Assembly: GCA_964512145.1 (NCBI GenBank)
Contig: CAZEIM010000003.1
Coordinates: 1-64,000, forward strand
Length of the DNA stretch: 64,000 nucleotides
Origin: CAYOHR01 sp964512145
GTDB lineage: Bacteria; Bacteroidota; Bacteroidia; Flavobacteriales_G; JALEGO01
Direction: 5' to 3'
Part shown: piece by piece, positions 1 through 6,832 of the stretch
How the letters are laid out: every line of letters begins with the position of its first letter
How positions within the stretch are numbered: position 1 is the first letter of the stretch
Notes under the pieces: model-generated
Told to the model about the DNA's origin: nothing
The model's database searches: none
The model's input: only the letters and a program-made list of their open reading frames with translations
Program-made: the position numbers and the translations under genes

Positions 1-1422
1 GCTAATGCAATGGTCGTTAAATCAAATGGAACGGTAGTTATATTTTATAGACAAAGTGGACAAAATAAATGGACACAGTCTGCAGACGGTGGTAATACAT
101 GGACAAGTCCGGGAACGCTTTATACGCCAGCTGCAAACGGACTAACAACAATATCTGCAGACATTGACCAAAGCGACAATATCTATATCACATGGAAATC
201 TGGGGACTTTTCCTTAGGATTTGCAAAATATAATGGCGTTTCTTGGGTGACAACCAACACCATTAATACAACAACTCAGACAGCAGCCGATACTGTTCAA
301 TTCTCTCAAATAACAGTAGACAGAAAAAACAGAATTCACCTGATGTGGCAACAAGGAAATCATCAGAACTATAGTTCAGGAATTAAATCAACTTGTTGGT
401 ACGCTCGTTCCAATGATAATGGGAACAATTTTAACATTTCTCAAATTTCTGACAATTCATTAGCAAACTATCATGCAGCCTTTCCTGTTGCTGATTTTGG
501 CGGAACAAACAGTGACACACTTATGATTGCTTGGCGAGAAAATGTGAATGGTTGTGGAAGTTCAATGCCATCCATGTGCTCATCGAATGGCTGGAATTGG
601 GATGTAAAAGCTCGAATTACATACGATGGCGGGACAACATGGAATCCAGTTTTTATTCTTGAAGGAAGTGGCATAAATAATTCTGACGATGACCAATGGG
701 ATCCTAATCTAATAGTTGACAAAAATGGTATCATTCATGCATTTTACCACGTTTATCATAACGTTACGATGCCTGACTATAATGCTAATATTATTTATAA
801 ATATTCATTAAATGGCGGCAATACGTGGAGTATGCCTATTCAAATTTCAACGACAAATGTTAGAAGCCATTTAATCAAAACAGCCTATGACTTTTCTAAT
901 AATTATGTTTGGTGTATTTGGAAAGATGAAATGGATTTTGGGAACATTACAAACAACCCACAAGCAGACCTTAAAGCAGTTTACATTCAAAATACAGGAA
1001 CTCCATTTATTGGTTCTCAAGAATTTATTACTGACCACGGTAGCTCCGAAGTTGCGTTCCATAATTTCAAAGTTGGAGATGATGGGATTATGCGTGCTAC
1101 CTATAACATATCAAAAATACAAGGGAAAGGCGACACAATACTTTACACTCAAAGGAGTGCATTGACTCTTGGAATAGAGGATAACGAAATGGCTGAAAGA
1201 TTTATAGTTTATCCTAACCCAACGACAGATCAAATAAATATTGTACTCAATGGAAATAGGATAAATGAGAAATTTGTAATAAAAATATATAATGCACAAG
1301 GAAAATTAATTGAAGAACGAAAGAATAATTCAACTCCAATTCAGCTAAATACATCAGGTGTTTATTTTGTAGAAATAAGTAACGGTAAAAGTAGGCTACT
1401 TCATAAAGTAATTCGACAATAG
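1..1422 (+). CDS. Secreted Asp-box (sialidase-like) protein with T9SS sorting domain, 5'-truncated
   Basis: The frame is open to the left edge of the window, so the N-terminus and any signal peptide are missing. Four Asp-box-like motifs of the S-x-D-x-G-x-x-(W/F) type are visible near residues 24-31, 134-141, 204-211 and 266-273, counted from the first in-window Met at base 10. Such motifs mark beta-propellers of the BNR/sialidase class. The last ~75 residues (from IEDNEMAERF, with VYPNPTTDQ and a closing SGVYFVEIS) are a type A sorting domain of the type IX secretion system, so the product should be exported and surface-attached or released. Sialidase activity itself is not shown, because the catalytic residues of the family cannot be placed. 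A large palindrome begins four bases after the stop. Confidence 0.8.
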   Translation, partial: ANAMVVKSNGTVVIFYRQSGQNKWTQSADGGNTWTSPGTLYTPAANGLTTISADIDQSDNIYITWKSGDFSLGFAKYNGVSWVTTNTINTTTQTAADTVQFSQITVDRKNRIHLMWQQGNHQNYSSGIKSTCWYARSNDNGNNFNISQISDNSLANYHAAFPVADFGGTNSDTLMIAWRENVNGCGSSMPSMCSSNGWNWDVKARITYDGGTTWNPVFILEGSGINNSDDDQWDPNLIVDKNGIIHAFYHVYHNVTMPDYNANIIYKYSLNGGNTWSMPIQISTTNVRSHLIKTAYDFSNNYVWCIWKDEMDFGNITNNPQADLKAVYIQNTGTPFIGSQEFITDHGSSEVAFHNFKVGDDGIMRATYNISKIQGKGDTILYTQRSALTLGIEDNEMAERFIVYPNPTTDQINIVLNGNRINEKFVIKIYNAQGKLIEERKNNSTPIQLNTSGVYFVEISNGKSRLLHKVIRQ

Positions 1423-1425
1423 CAC

Positions 1426-1564
1426 GACCTGCTAACACGGGTTTTGCGTCAGGCGGGGTGACGTGTGAACTTGGAGCATTGTGCTTCTATTCGAATGCAG
1501 TGCTGGTTGACAGTTTTGTGCTCCGAAACCCGCCCGAACGCAAAGCCCAAAACCGTTAGCGGTC
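1426..1564 (+). repeat. attC-like long imperfect palindrome, site 1
   Basis: The outer arms GACC-T-GCTAACA (from 1426) and CCGTTAGC-GGTC (to 1564) pair. The inner arms, with TGCGTC-AGGCGGG on the left and CCCGCCCGAACGCA on the right, continue the stem. The CTAACA start and CGTTAG end, with the extra A and C breaking symmetry, match integron attC sites in layout. The strict RYYYAAC/GTTRRRY boxes are only partly met. The site starts four bases after the stop of the upstream gene. The rest of the 1423-1659 spacer holds only the arsR promoter. Confidence 0.6.
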
Positions 1565-1623
1565 AGGCAATAAAACGACCCGAGAAACAAATCGGGTTAT
1601 TTTTAAAATATTGTATTTTAGCA

Positions 1624-1654
1624 TTTGCTTAAATAAACAAGTTGACTATCTTTG
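1624..1654 (+). promoter_or_regulatory. Bacteroidota-type promoter of arsR
   Basis: TTTG at 1624-1627, 19 bases, then TATCTTTG at 1647-1654 matches the -33/-7 consensus TTTG-N19-TAnnTTTG. The -7 box ends five bases before the ATG at 1660, so transcription probably starts at or next to the start codon (leaderless or nearly so). It also rules out the in-frame TTG at 1642 as the start. Confidence 0.7.
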
Positions 1655-1659
1655 TGTTT

Positions 1660-2034
1660 ATGGAAAACAATTCTTGCATAAGACAACAAGCGGACATTAA
1701 ACAAATCAACCGTTGTAAAGACCGAGTTGCAGAACTCAACGGCTCGTTTGACTACTTATCGAACGGACTTGAATTGGCGGGTAACAACGTCAGACTGAAA
1801 ATCCTGTTCCTGCTTTATGAAGAGAAACAACTTTGCGTTTGCGACCTGAGTGATGTTCTTGGAATGACCATTTCGGCAGTTTCTCAACACCTGCGAAAAC
1901 TCAAAGACCGAAAACTCATTGAAACAGAAAGGCAAGCACAGACCATTTTCTATTCGCTGACAAACGAATACAAAAACTTGCTTGAACCGTTTTTCATAAT
2001 ACTTGACGAAAACAAAATTTTGGAGACAATATGA
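1660..2034 (+). CDS. ArsR/SmtB-family metal-responsive repressor
   Basis: A 124-residue winged-helix regulator. A Cys-Val-Cys-Asp-Leu motif at residues 59-63 is the alpha-3 metal-sensing site of ArsR-type proteins. The recognition helix follows (GMTISAVSQHLRKLK, ~68-82), and Cys6 and Cys19 could add ligands. Its stop overlaps the merTP start (ATGA at 2031-2034), so the two are translationally coupled. It most likely represses this mercury module and is released by Hg(II) or another thiophilic metal, in place of the usual MerR. The start is set at 1660 because the promoter covers the longer TTG-initiated version. Base composition is richer in G/C than the backbone genes. The family call is firm; the inducing metal is inferred from the neighbours. 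Confidence 0.9.
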   Translation: MENNSCIRQQADIKQINRCKDRVAELNGSFDYLSNGLELAGNNVRLKILFLLYEEKQLCVCDLSDVLGMTISAVSQHLRKLKDRKLIETERQAQTIFYSLTNEYKNLLEPFFIILDENKILETI

Positions 2035-2646
2035 AAAAGGACAATAAACTAATCGGAGCAGGAATTTTAACGGCATTCGCTGCTTCTCTATGCTGTATTA
2101 CACCAGTTTTGGCACTAATTGCAGGAACAAGCGGACTTGCTGCCTCTTTTTCGTGGCTTGAACCTTTCCGACCGTATTTAATTGGTTTGACAATTTTGGT
2201 TCTTGGTTTTGCTTGGNNNNNNNNNNNNNNNNNNNNNNNNNNNNNNNNNNNNNNNNNNNNNNNNNNNNNNNNNNNNNNNNNNNNNNNNNNNNNNNNNNNN
2301 NNNNNGTAAAAAGTTTTTAGGAATTGTTACAGCATTCGCAATTGTAATGCTTGCCTTTCCTTACTATGCACATATTTTCTACCCTAAGACAGAAAAACAA
2401 GTAATAGTAGTTGACAAATCAAATTTACAGACCGTTGAGTTTACTATCAGCGGAATGACTTGTGCAGGATGCGAAGAACACGTAAACCACGAAGTGAACA
2501 AACTTTCAGGAATAATCAAATCAACTGCTTCATACGAGAATGGAAACGCAATCGTTGAATTTGACAACTCAAAAACTAACATAGCCGAAATCGAAACAGC
2601 AATTAACGGAACAGGATATTCAGTAAGAGACAAAAAGGAAAAATAA
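2031..2646 (+). CDS. merT: Mercuric transport fusion protein MerTP (split by an assembly gap)
   Basis: The first half carries the MerT signature: a Cys21-Cys22 pair in the first membrane helix (SLCCITPVLAL) and further hydrophobic helices. After the N-run come another helix and a MerP-like HMA domain with GMTCAGCEEHV. MerP-type domains hand Hg(II) to the membrane cysteines of MerT, which move it to the cytoplasm; Bacteroidota often carry them fused. The two halves lie in different frames across the 89-N gap. Homologues as I recall them have about 30 residues there, so the N count is probably off by one or two bases and this is not a pseudogene. No mercuric reductase gene follows. Confidence 0.88.
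2217..2305. other. Assembly gap (89 N) inside merTP
   Basis: The frame before the gap (start 2031) and after it differ by one base, so the true length should be 89 plus 2 modulo 3, for example 88 or 91. Confidence 0.98.
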
Positions 2647-2647
2647 A

Positions 2648-2854
2648 ATGGAAATAAAATTGCAATCAACAATCACTTGCCCCAACTGCGGACACAAAAA
2701 AGAAGAAACAATGCCGACAGATGCTTGCCAATACTTTTACGAGTGCGAAAACTGCAAAACTGTACTGAAACCACAACAAGGAGACTGCTGTGTTTATTGC
2801 AGTTATGGGAGCGAGAAATGTCCACCAATTCAACAAGACGAGAAATGTTGCTGA
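2648..2854 (+). CDS. GDCCVxC-domain small cysteine-rich protein
   Basis: A 68-residue protein with twelve cysteines: Cys11/Cys14 and Cys33/Cys36 as CxxC pairs resembling a zinc ribbon, then the family motif GDCCVYC at 45-51 and a terminal CysCys. The GDCCVxC family is found beside mer genes and is a selenoprotein in some bacteria. Here the residues are all Cys with no in-frame TGA, so this is the sulfur form. It starts one base after the merTP stop and belongs to the same operon. It may bind Hg(II) or pass it on after import, but its biochemical role is not established. It is the last gene before palindrome site 2. Confidence 0.85.
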   Translation: MEIKLQSTITCPNCGHKKEETMPTDACQYFYECENCKTVLKPQQGDCCVYCSYGSEKCPPIQQDEKCC

Positions 2855-2876
2855 CCGAAGAAAAAAAGCCCGAACC

Positions 2877-3004
2877 GCTAACAATGTATATACAAAATAG
2901 GCGAAATAGCAGTAAATTCAACGGTTGTAGCTCGCTTCAACTTCATCTCGGTTTGATAAGTTTGAAGCCCGCAATCGCCTACTTTGCATATACTAAACGT
3001 TATG
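2877..3004 (+). repeat. attC-like long imperfect palindrome, site 2
   Basis: The left arm GCTAACAATGTATATACAAA and following AATAGGCGA pair with the right arm TCGCCTACTTTGCATATA...ACGTTATG. An inner hairpin pairs GCTTCAACTT with AAGTTTGAAGC. It starts 22 bases after the GDCCVxC stop and ends 18 bases before the next ATG. It has the same CTAACA...CGTTA framing as sites 1 and 3, while the inner sequence differs, as in attC sites. It fills most of the 2855-3022 spacer. Confidence 0.6.
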
Positions 3005-3022
3005 TAAAATTCATTTAGAGCA

Positions 3023-3556
3023 ATGTACAGGAAAATAATCTTAGTGATAATATTTGCTCTCGTTTATTTTTTCTCAAAATCGGAGACTTATAGCTTAAGT
3101 TTTACACCTAATGGAAAGACCATTAAAATTAGCTCTGAGAAATTCATTTTTATAACAGACTCAACTTCTTTTTATAAAACCGTAGATTTTTTGATAGCTG
3201 ATTTTCAAAATTCTGATTCAATAGTTTTTAAAGAGTTAATTTCAAAAAACTTGGATTTGAATAATTTAGATACAATTATTTGCAGGTACATTTTACCCTC
3301 AAAAAAAGAAAAATTGGCTAGAGGGGATTTTGATGATTTTATGGACCAAATAGTCATTCAAATGATTAAGGACAATCGCATTCAGATTTTTGATGTAGCA
3401 AATTACAAAACGGTTTTGGAGGTAGTTACTAAAAGGGGGATTTATGAAGAAACGCTCAAAGGCATTGAGTTTGAAGAATTTTATTCTAGTAGAATAAATA
3501 ATAAGAATTATATTGGACGTGCTTATGCCTATGAAAATATTTTTGGCACTAAATGA
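3023..3556 (+). CDS. Hypothetical exported or membrane-anchored protein
   Basis: A 177-residue protein that I do not recognise. An N-terminal hydrophobic stretch after basic residues (MYRKIILVIIFALVYFF) is a signal peptide or anchor. The rest is a mixed charged/hydrophobic soluble domain with two cysteine-free halves around a single ICRY segment. It follows palindrome site 2 by 18 bases and is separated from the next gene by one base, so the two are cotranscribed and probably form one cassette-like unit. It is more A/T-rich than the mercury genes just upstream, so the groups in this array have different origins. Confidence 0.65.
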   Translation: MYRKIILVIIFALVYFFSKSETYSLSFTPNGKTIKISSEKFIFITDSTSFYKTVDFLIADFQNSDSIVFKELISKNLDLNNLDTIICRYILPSKKEKLARGDFDDFMDQIVIQMIKDNRIQIFDVANYKTVLEVVTKRGIYEETLKGIEFEEFYSSRINNKNYIGRAYAYENIFGTK

Positions 3557-3557
3557 A

Positions 3558-3893
3558 ATGCGATTTCTAAATAATATAATAGTTATTTTTACAGTTTCCT
3601 TTCTTTCTTCCAAAACCCTTGTCTCTCAAAATATCTCAAAAAAACAAGCTAAATTAATTGTAAGACAAGATTCAACAATAGAATCTATTGATAAAATAAG
3701 GCTTATAGAAACTGATTCTATTAAATATTGGCTTGTTACTGAAAAAGTTGATTTAAAAAAAGAAAGAAAAGAATTAACTTGGGGATATTACAGAATTTGT
3801 GCTTTATTACTTAAAATTGATTATAAAACAGGTAAAATAATTGATAGAGATCTAAAAATTTTAGAGTCTGGGCACATTTGTTGTGGACCTTAA
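3558..3893 (+). CDS. Hypothetical secreted protein
   Basis: The product is 111 residues if translated from the ATG at 3558, one base after the stop of the previous gene. This start gives a clean signal peptide (MRFLNNIIVIFTVSFLSSKTLVSQ), whereas the longer in-frame ORF overlaps the upstream gene and lacks one. The mature part is short and charged (near QDSTIESIDKIRLIETDS) and ends in a Cys-Cys (HICCGP). No family is recognised. Palindrome site 3 starts 14 bases after its stop. It probably acts with the preceding exported protein. Confidence 0.65.
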   Translation: MRFLNNIIVIFTVSFLSSKTLVSQNISKKQAKLIVRQDSTIESIDKIRLIETDSIKYWLVTEKVDLKKERKELTWGYYRICALLLKIDYKTGKIIDRDLKILESGHICCGP

Positions 3894-3906
3894 GCGTATG
3901 AACTTT

Positions 3907-4097
3907 ACCTAACATGGTGTTACAAATAATACTGTGAGTCTTTAAACTTCGGTATTTCATTGTAACGCAAACTTCCAAAAGTTTTTCATTTTTAGGAAAA
4001 TATATTTCAAACTTATTGTTCAGTTTGCTAATTGTGCTTAAATTAGCTGCAGATGCTTTTAGGTAAAAGCATCATTTGTTACACCCGATACGTTAGA
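3907..4097 (+). repeat. attC-like long imperfect palindrome, site 3
   Basis: The left end ACCTAACATGGTGTTACAAAT pairs with the right end ATTTGTTACACCCGATACGTTAG. ACCTAAC fits the attC box RYYYAAC exactly; the right box GTTAGAA misses GTTRRRY at the last base. At 191 bases it is longer than most attC sites. This element fills most of the 320-base gene-free stretch 3894-4213. I see nothing further in 4098-4213. Confidence 0.5.
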
Positions 4098-4213
4098 AAT
4101 GACGGTTACTTACTTCGACAAACAAGAAAATAAATTGCTGATTGAACCAATACCCAAACCCCGATAAAATACTTTAAACTCTCACAAAGTATAATGTATT
4201 CCAACATTATGTA

Positions 4214-4786
4214 CTACCCCGAAATTTTTTTCATAATTTTAGCGTCAATCCACTCATATAATTGTTGAGGTAAAAAATTCCGCCAAGGCATTTCGTTAAA
4301 TACTCCTCCCATAATAAAATACTTATCAATGCCTGTATTTATAAATTCACGACATACATGTTCTCTAAAATTAATCATTATTACCCATCCCGAATCCTGA
4401 ATTTCGTCAAACCATTCCTCATAATAACAATCGTCTCCCGAGTGATAGTTTAATACGTTTTCACCAATTAATATAAATTTTTCTATTCCTCTGTTTTGTA
4501 AAACATCAACAACATCTCTTTTAAAGGTCATAATGTCGTTTTGTATACAATCATTCCACTCACCCATCAACTCTATAATAGCAAAATTTTCTTCGTAGTC
4601 GGTATACAAAATTTTAATAAATAAGCTGGCAGAACCAATATCATCCCACTGTGGATGTATATAATATCCATATATATCGTGGGTAAATTCAAATTCGCTA
4701 TATTCTCTACCATAAAATGGTGAGTACACATCGTTTTCAGAGGTGTACATACTTCGCCAATTATAAAAGGGCTCTATGGTGTGCAT
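4214..4786 (-). CDS. Uncharacterised soluble protein
   Basis: A 190-residue acidic, aromatic-rich protein without signal peptide or membrane segment. The middle part (ENFAIIELMGEWNDCIQND ... RDVVDVLQNRGIEKFILIGE) alternates predicted strands and helices and could be a small alpha/beta (STAS-like) domain, but that is a guess from pattern. It is transcribed divergently from the Crp/Fnr gene. A TAATTTTG box on its strand lies at 4815-4822, about 28 bases before the start. It lies just outside the palindrome array, on the opposite strand, and may be the first backbone gene. No family is recognised. Confidence 0.7.
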   Translation of the reverse strand: MHTIEPFYNWRSMYTSENDVYSPFYGREYSEFEFTHDIYGYYIHPQWDDIGSASLFIKILYTDYEENFAIIELMGEWNDCIQNDIMTFKRDVVDVLQNRGIEKFILIGENVLNYHSGDDCYYEEWFDEIQDSGWVIMINFREHVCREFINTGIDKYFIMGGVFNEMPWRNFLPQQLYEWIDAKIMKKISG

Positions 4787-4841
4787 CGCTTAAAAATAAA
4801 ATACTAAAACAATACAAAATTACATAGAATTTATTGACCTA

Positions 4842-4849
4842 TAGATTTG
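4842..4849 (+). promoter_or_regulatory. -7 box of the Crp/Fnr gene
   Basis: TAGATTTG matches TAnnTTTG and lies 35 bases before the ATG at 4885. No clear -33 TTTG is seen at the usual spacing. The in-frame TTG at 4834 precedes this box and so cannot be the start. Confidence 0.5.
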
Positions 4850-4884
4850 TTTTATTAACTTTCCATATAAAGCACATTTTTAAC

Positions 4885-5490
4885 ATGTTTACATTCGATA
4901 TTAATAATTTAAATTCTGAATTAAAGTTAGGACTCGAAAAGTTATTAAGCAAGATTAAACATGAGGATTTACTAACACTTATAAATAGCGTTAAAGAGAT
5001 TTCTCTGAATAAAGGAGATATTTACTTTAAAGAGGGGCAGAATTTTGGAAAAATAGCCTATGTTACTAAAGGGATTGTAAGATCGGTGTATCAAAAAAAT
5101 GCAGAAGAAATAACCGGAGGTTTTTTTACAGAAGGATCCATTGTTTGTGCTCATACATCTTTACTACATAAAAAGCCTAGTAACTATTCTGTAATAGCTA
5201 TTGAAGAAACAAAATTAGTAGAAATTGACAATGCATTTTTAGGCGAATTATACAATAAGGACGCAGGATTTTCTGAGTGGGGGAGAGAAATAATAAACAG
5301 AGAATTTGGAAACGTTATTGAAAGAATGGAAAGTCATATTTTAGACACACCTGAAGAAAGATATATAAAACTTTTAACTACCAATAGGGAAATATTTTTA
5401 CGTGTACCTCAAAAATATATAGCTTCATATTTAGGCATAACCGCAGTTTCATTAAGCAGAATAAGATCTAGGGTTTTAAAAAAATCTTAA
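4885..5490 (+). CDS. Crp/Fnr-family transcriptional regulator
   Basis: A 201-residue protein with a cyclic-nucleotide-binding-like beta-barrel (~residues 30-115: NKGDIYFKEGQ, GIVRSV, GGFFTEGSIV), a dimerisation helix, and a C-terminal winged helix (VPQKYIASYLGITAVSLSRIRSRV). There is no N-terminal cysteine cluster, so it is not a [4Fe-4S] FNR-type oxygen sensor, and the cAMP-contact residues are not recognisable. This small Crp-like class is numerous in Bacteroidota, usually with unknown ligand. The start MFTFDINN was chosen because the upstream extension overlaps the promoter. Its targets could include the downstream phosphotransferase gene, which has its own promoter. Confidence 0.88.
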   Translation: MFTFDINNLNSELKLGLEKLLSKIKHEDLLTLINSVKEISLNKGDIYFKEGQNFGKIAYVTKGIVRSVYQKNAEEITGGFFTEGSIVCAHTSLLHKKPSNYSVIAIEETKLVEIDNAFLGELYNKDAGFSEWGREIINREFGNVIERMESHILDTPEERYIKLLTTNREIFLRVPQKYIASYLGITAVSLSRIRSRVLKKS

Positions 5491-5522
5491 CAATTGTAAA
5501 TGTTTACTTATAAATACAATCA

Positions 5523-5530
5523 TACGTTTG
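5523..5530 (+). promoter_or_regulatory. -7 box of the phosphotransferase gene
   Basis: TACGTTTG matches TAnnTTTG and is 21 bases before the ATG at 5552. The gene is therefore probably transcribed separately from the Crp/Fnr gene, whose stop is 33 bases upstream of the box. Confidence 0.5.
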
Positions 5531-5551
5531 TATTTATAATTCGTAAGCTTC

Positions 5552-6637
5552 ATGCATAATAACAATTTTATCTTAATTGATTCGGCTCGTGAGGTAAGAA
5601 AAGAAGATTCGTTGGATTTAAAAACAGTAGATGAATATATTAAATCTGTTTTACCTGATTTAAAAGGAAATCTATCAATAAAACAATATACAGGAGGAGC
5701 CTCGAATCTAACGTATGAACTTAGCTATGCAAACAAGAAACTGATTTTACGAAAGCCCCCTAAAGGAGTAGTTGTAAAAAGTGCCCATGATATGGGAAGG
5801 GAATATTCCGTGATGGAATCGCTTAAGCCATATTATCCTACAGTTCCGAAAGTAATAAGTTTTTGCAATGATTCTAGGATTATTGGTTCAGATTTTTTTA
5901 TAATGGAAAAAATTGAAGGAATTATACCAAGAGCAAATTTTCCAAAAGGCTTATTAAAAAATGAGCAAGAAACTAAAATATTATGCACAAATGTTTTAGA
6001 TAAGCTTATTGAATTACATTCCATTGATATTAAGACTTCCGGGCTAGATAAATTTGGGAAAGGAGTGGGCTATTGTTCAAGACAAATTGAAGGATGGAGT
6101 GAACGGTACAGAAAAGCCAAAACATGGAATACCCCTACGTTTACGTGTGTTATGGACTGGCTTAAATCTAATATCCCAAAAACAGAAAAATTATGTTTTA
6201 TACACAACGATTTTAGATTTGATAATGTTGTTTTAGACCCTCAAAATCCAACAAGAGTAATAGGAATATTAGATTGGGAAATGGCTACAGTAGGTGATCC
6301 ATTAATGGATTTAGGAAATTCATTGGCATACTGGGTACAGGAAAACGATCACTTTTTTTATAAAATGTTCAGGCGACAACCAACACATGTTCCAGGGATG
6401 TTGAGCAGAAATCAAGTGATAGAATACTATCAAAAAAATACTGGAATAACATTTGAAAATTTTATTTTTTATGAAATTTACGGCTTATTTAGATTGGCGG
6501 TAATTATTCAGCAGATATACTTTAGGTATTACCATAAAAAAACCAATAACAGAGCTTTTAAAAATTTCTGGATGGCTTCTAACTACTTGTTTTTTAGATG
6601 CAAAAGAAGAATAAAGGAAGAAATGGCTAAAAGTTAA
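5552..6637 (+). CDS. APH-fold phosphotransferase family protein (ACAD10/11 kinase-like)
   Basis: A 361-residue aminoglycoside-phosphotransferase-fold kinase. Visible elements are the N-lobe glycine loop (TGGASNLTYEL), the ATP-lysine strand (KLILRKPP), the catalytic loop HNDFRFDNVVLD near residue 223, and the metal-binding ILDWEMATVGDPLMDLG. These are the signatures of the kinase-like domain found attached to, or encoded beside, acyl-CoA dehydrogenases of the ACAD10/11 type, which are implicated in 4-hydroxy-acid catabolism. No acyl-CoA dehydrogenase is encoded next to it here, so its substrate cannot be named. It is followed by a tRNA gene on the other strand. Confidence 0.85.
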   Translation: MHNNNFILIDSAREVRKEDSLDLKTVDEYIKSVLPDLKGNLSIKQYTGGASNLTYELSYANKKLILRKPPKGVVVKSAHDMGREYSVMESLKPYYPTVPKVISFCNDSRIIGSDFFIMEKIEGIIPRANFPKGLLKNEQETKILCTNVLDKLIELHSIDIKTSGLDKFGKGVGYCSRQIEGWSERYRKAKTWNTPTFTCVMDWLKSNIPKTEKLCFIHNDFRFDNVVLDPQNPTRVIGILDWEMATVGDPLMDLGNSLAYWVQENDHFFYKMFRRQPTHVPGMLSRNQVIEYYQKNTGITFENFIFYEIYGLFRLAVIIQQIYFRYYHKKTNNRAFKNFWMASNYLFFRCKRRIKEEMAKS

Positions 6638-6666
6638 GATTATTTTTTTGAGCTTTTTTTATTAAG

Positions 6667-6738
6667 TAGCCCCGACAGGAATCGAACCTGTATCAAAAGT
6701 TTAGGAAACTTCTATTCTATCCATTGAACTACGGGGCC
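6667..6738 (-). tRNA. tRNA-Arg (anticodon CCT)
   Basis: On the minus strand the acceptor arm GGCCCCG pairs with CGGGGCT, closing with a G-U pair, followed by discriminator A and no encoded CCA. The D-arm includes GTTCAATGGATAGAAT. The anticodon stem is GAAGT/ACTTT around the loop TTCCTAA, giving anticodon CCT, which reads AGG. The T-arm is ACAGG-TTCGATT-CCTGT. All four arms fold. Confidence 0.95.
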
Positions 6739-6819
6739 AAACATTTATAAAATATAATTACACTTTTAAACAAAGGTATATTTTTCATCAATAATTTTAT
6801 AGTTTCCATGAATTGGACA

Positions 6820-6827
6820 TACTTTTG
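6820..6827 (+). promoter_or_regulatory. -7 box of the GT4 / rnhB / tdk operon
   Basis: TACTTTTG ends five bases before the ATG at 6833. A start of transcription at the usual distance would fall on the start codon, so the message may be leaderless. Confidence 0.6.
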
Positions 6828-6832
6828 TATTT

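Noticed and set aside
1642..1659. TTG start for the arsR gene six codons upstream.
   Set aside because: It lies within the -7 promoter element, so it cannot be in the message.
2677..3018. A 113-codon open frame overlapping the GDCCVxC gene and running through palindrome site 2.
   Set aside because: It is an alternate-frame shadow of the GDCCVxC gene and palindrome, with no protein-like composition.
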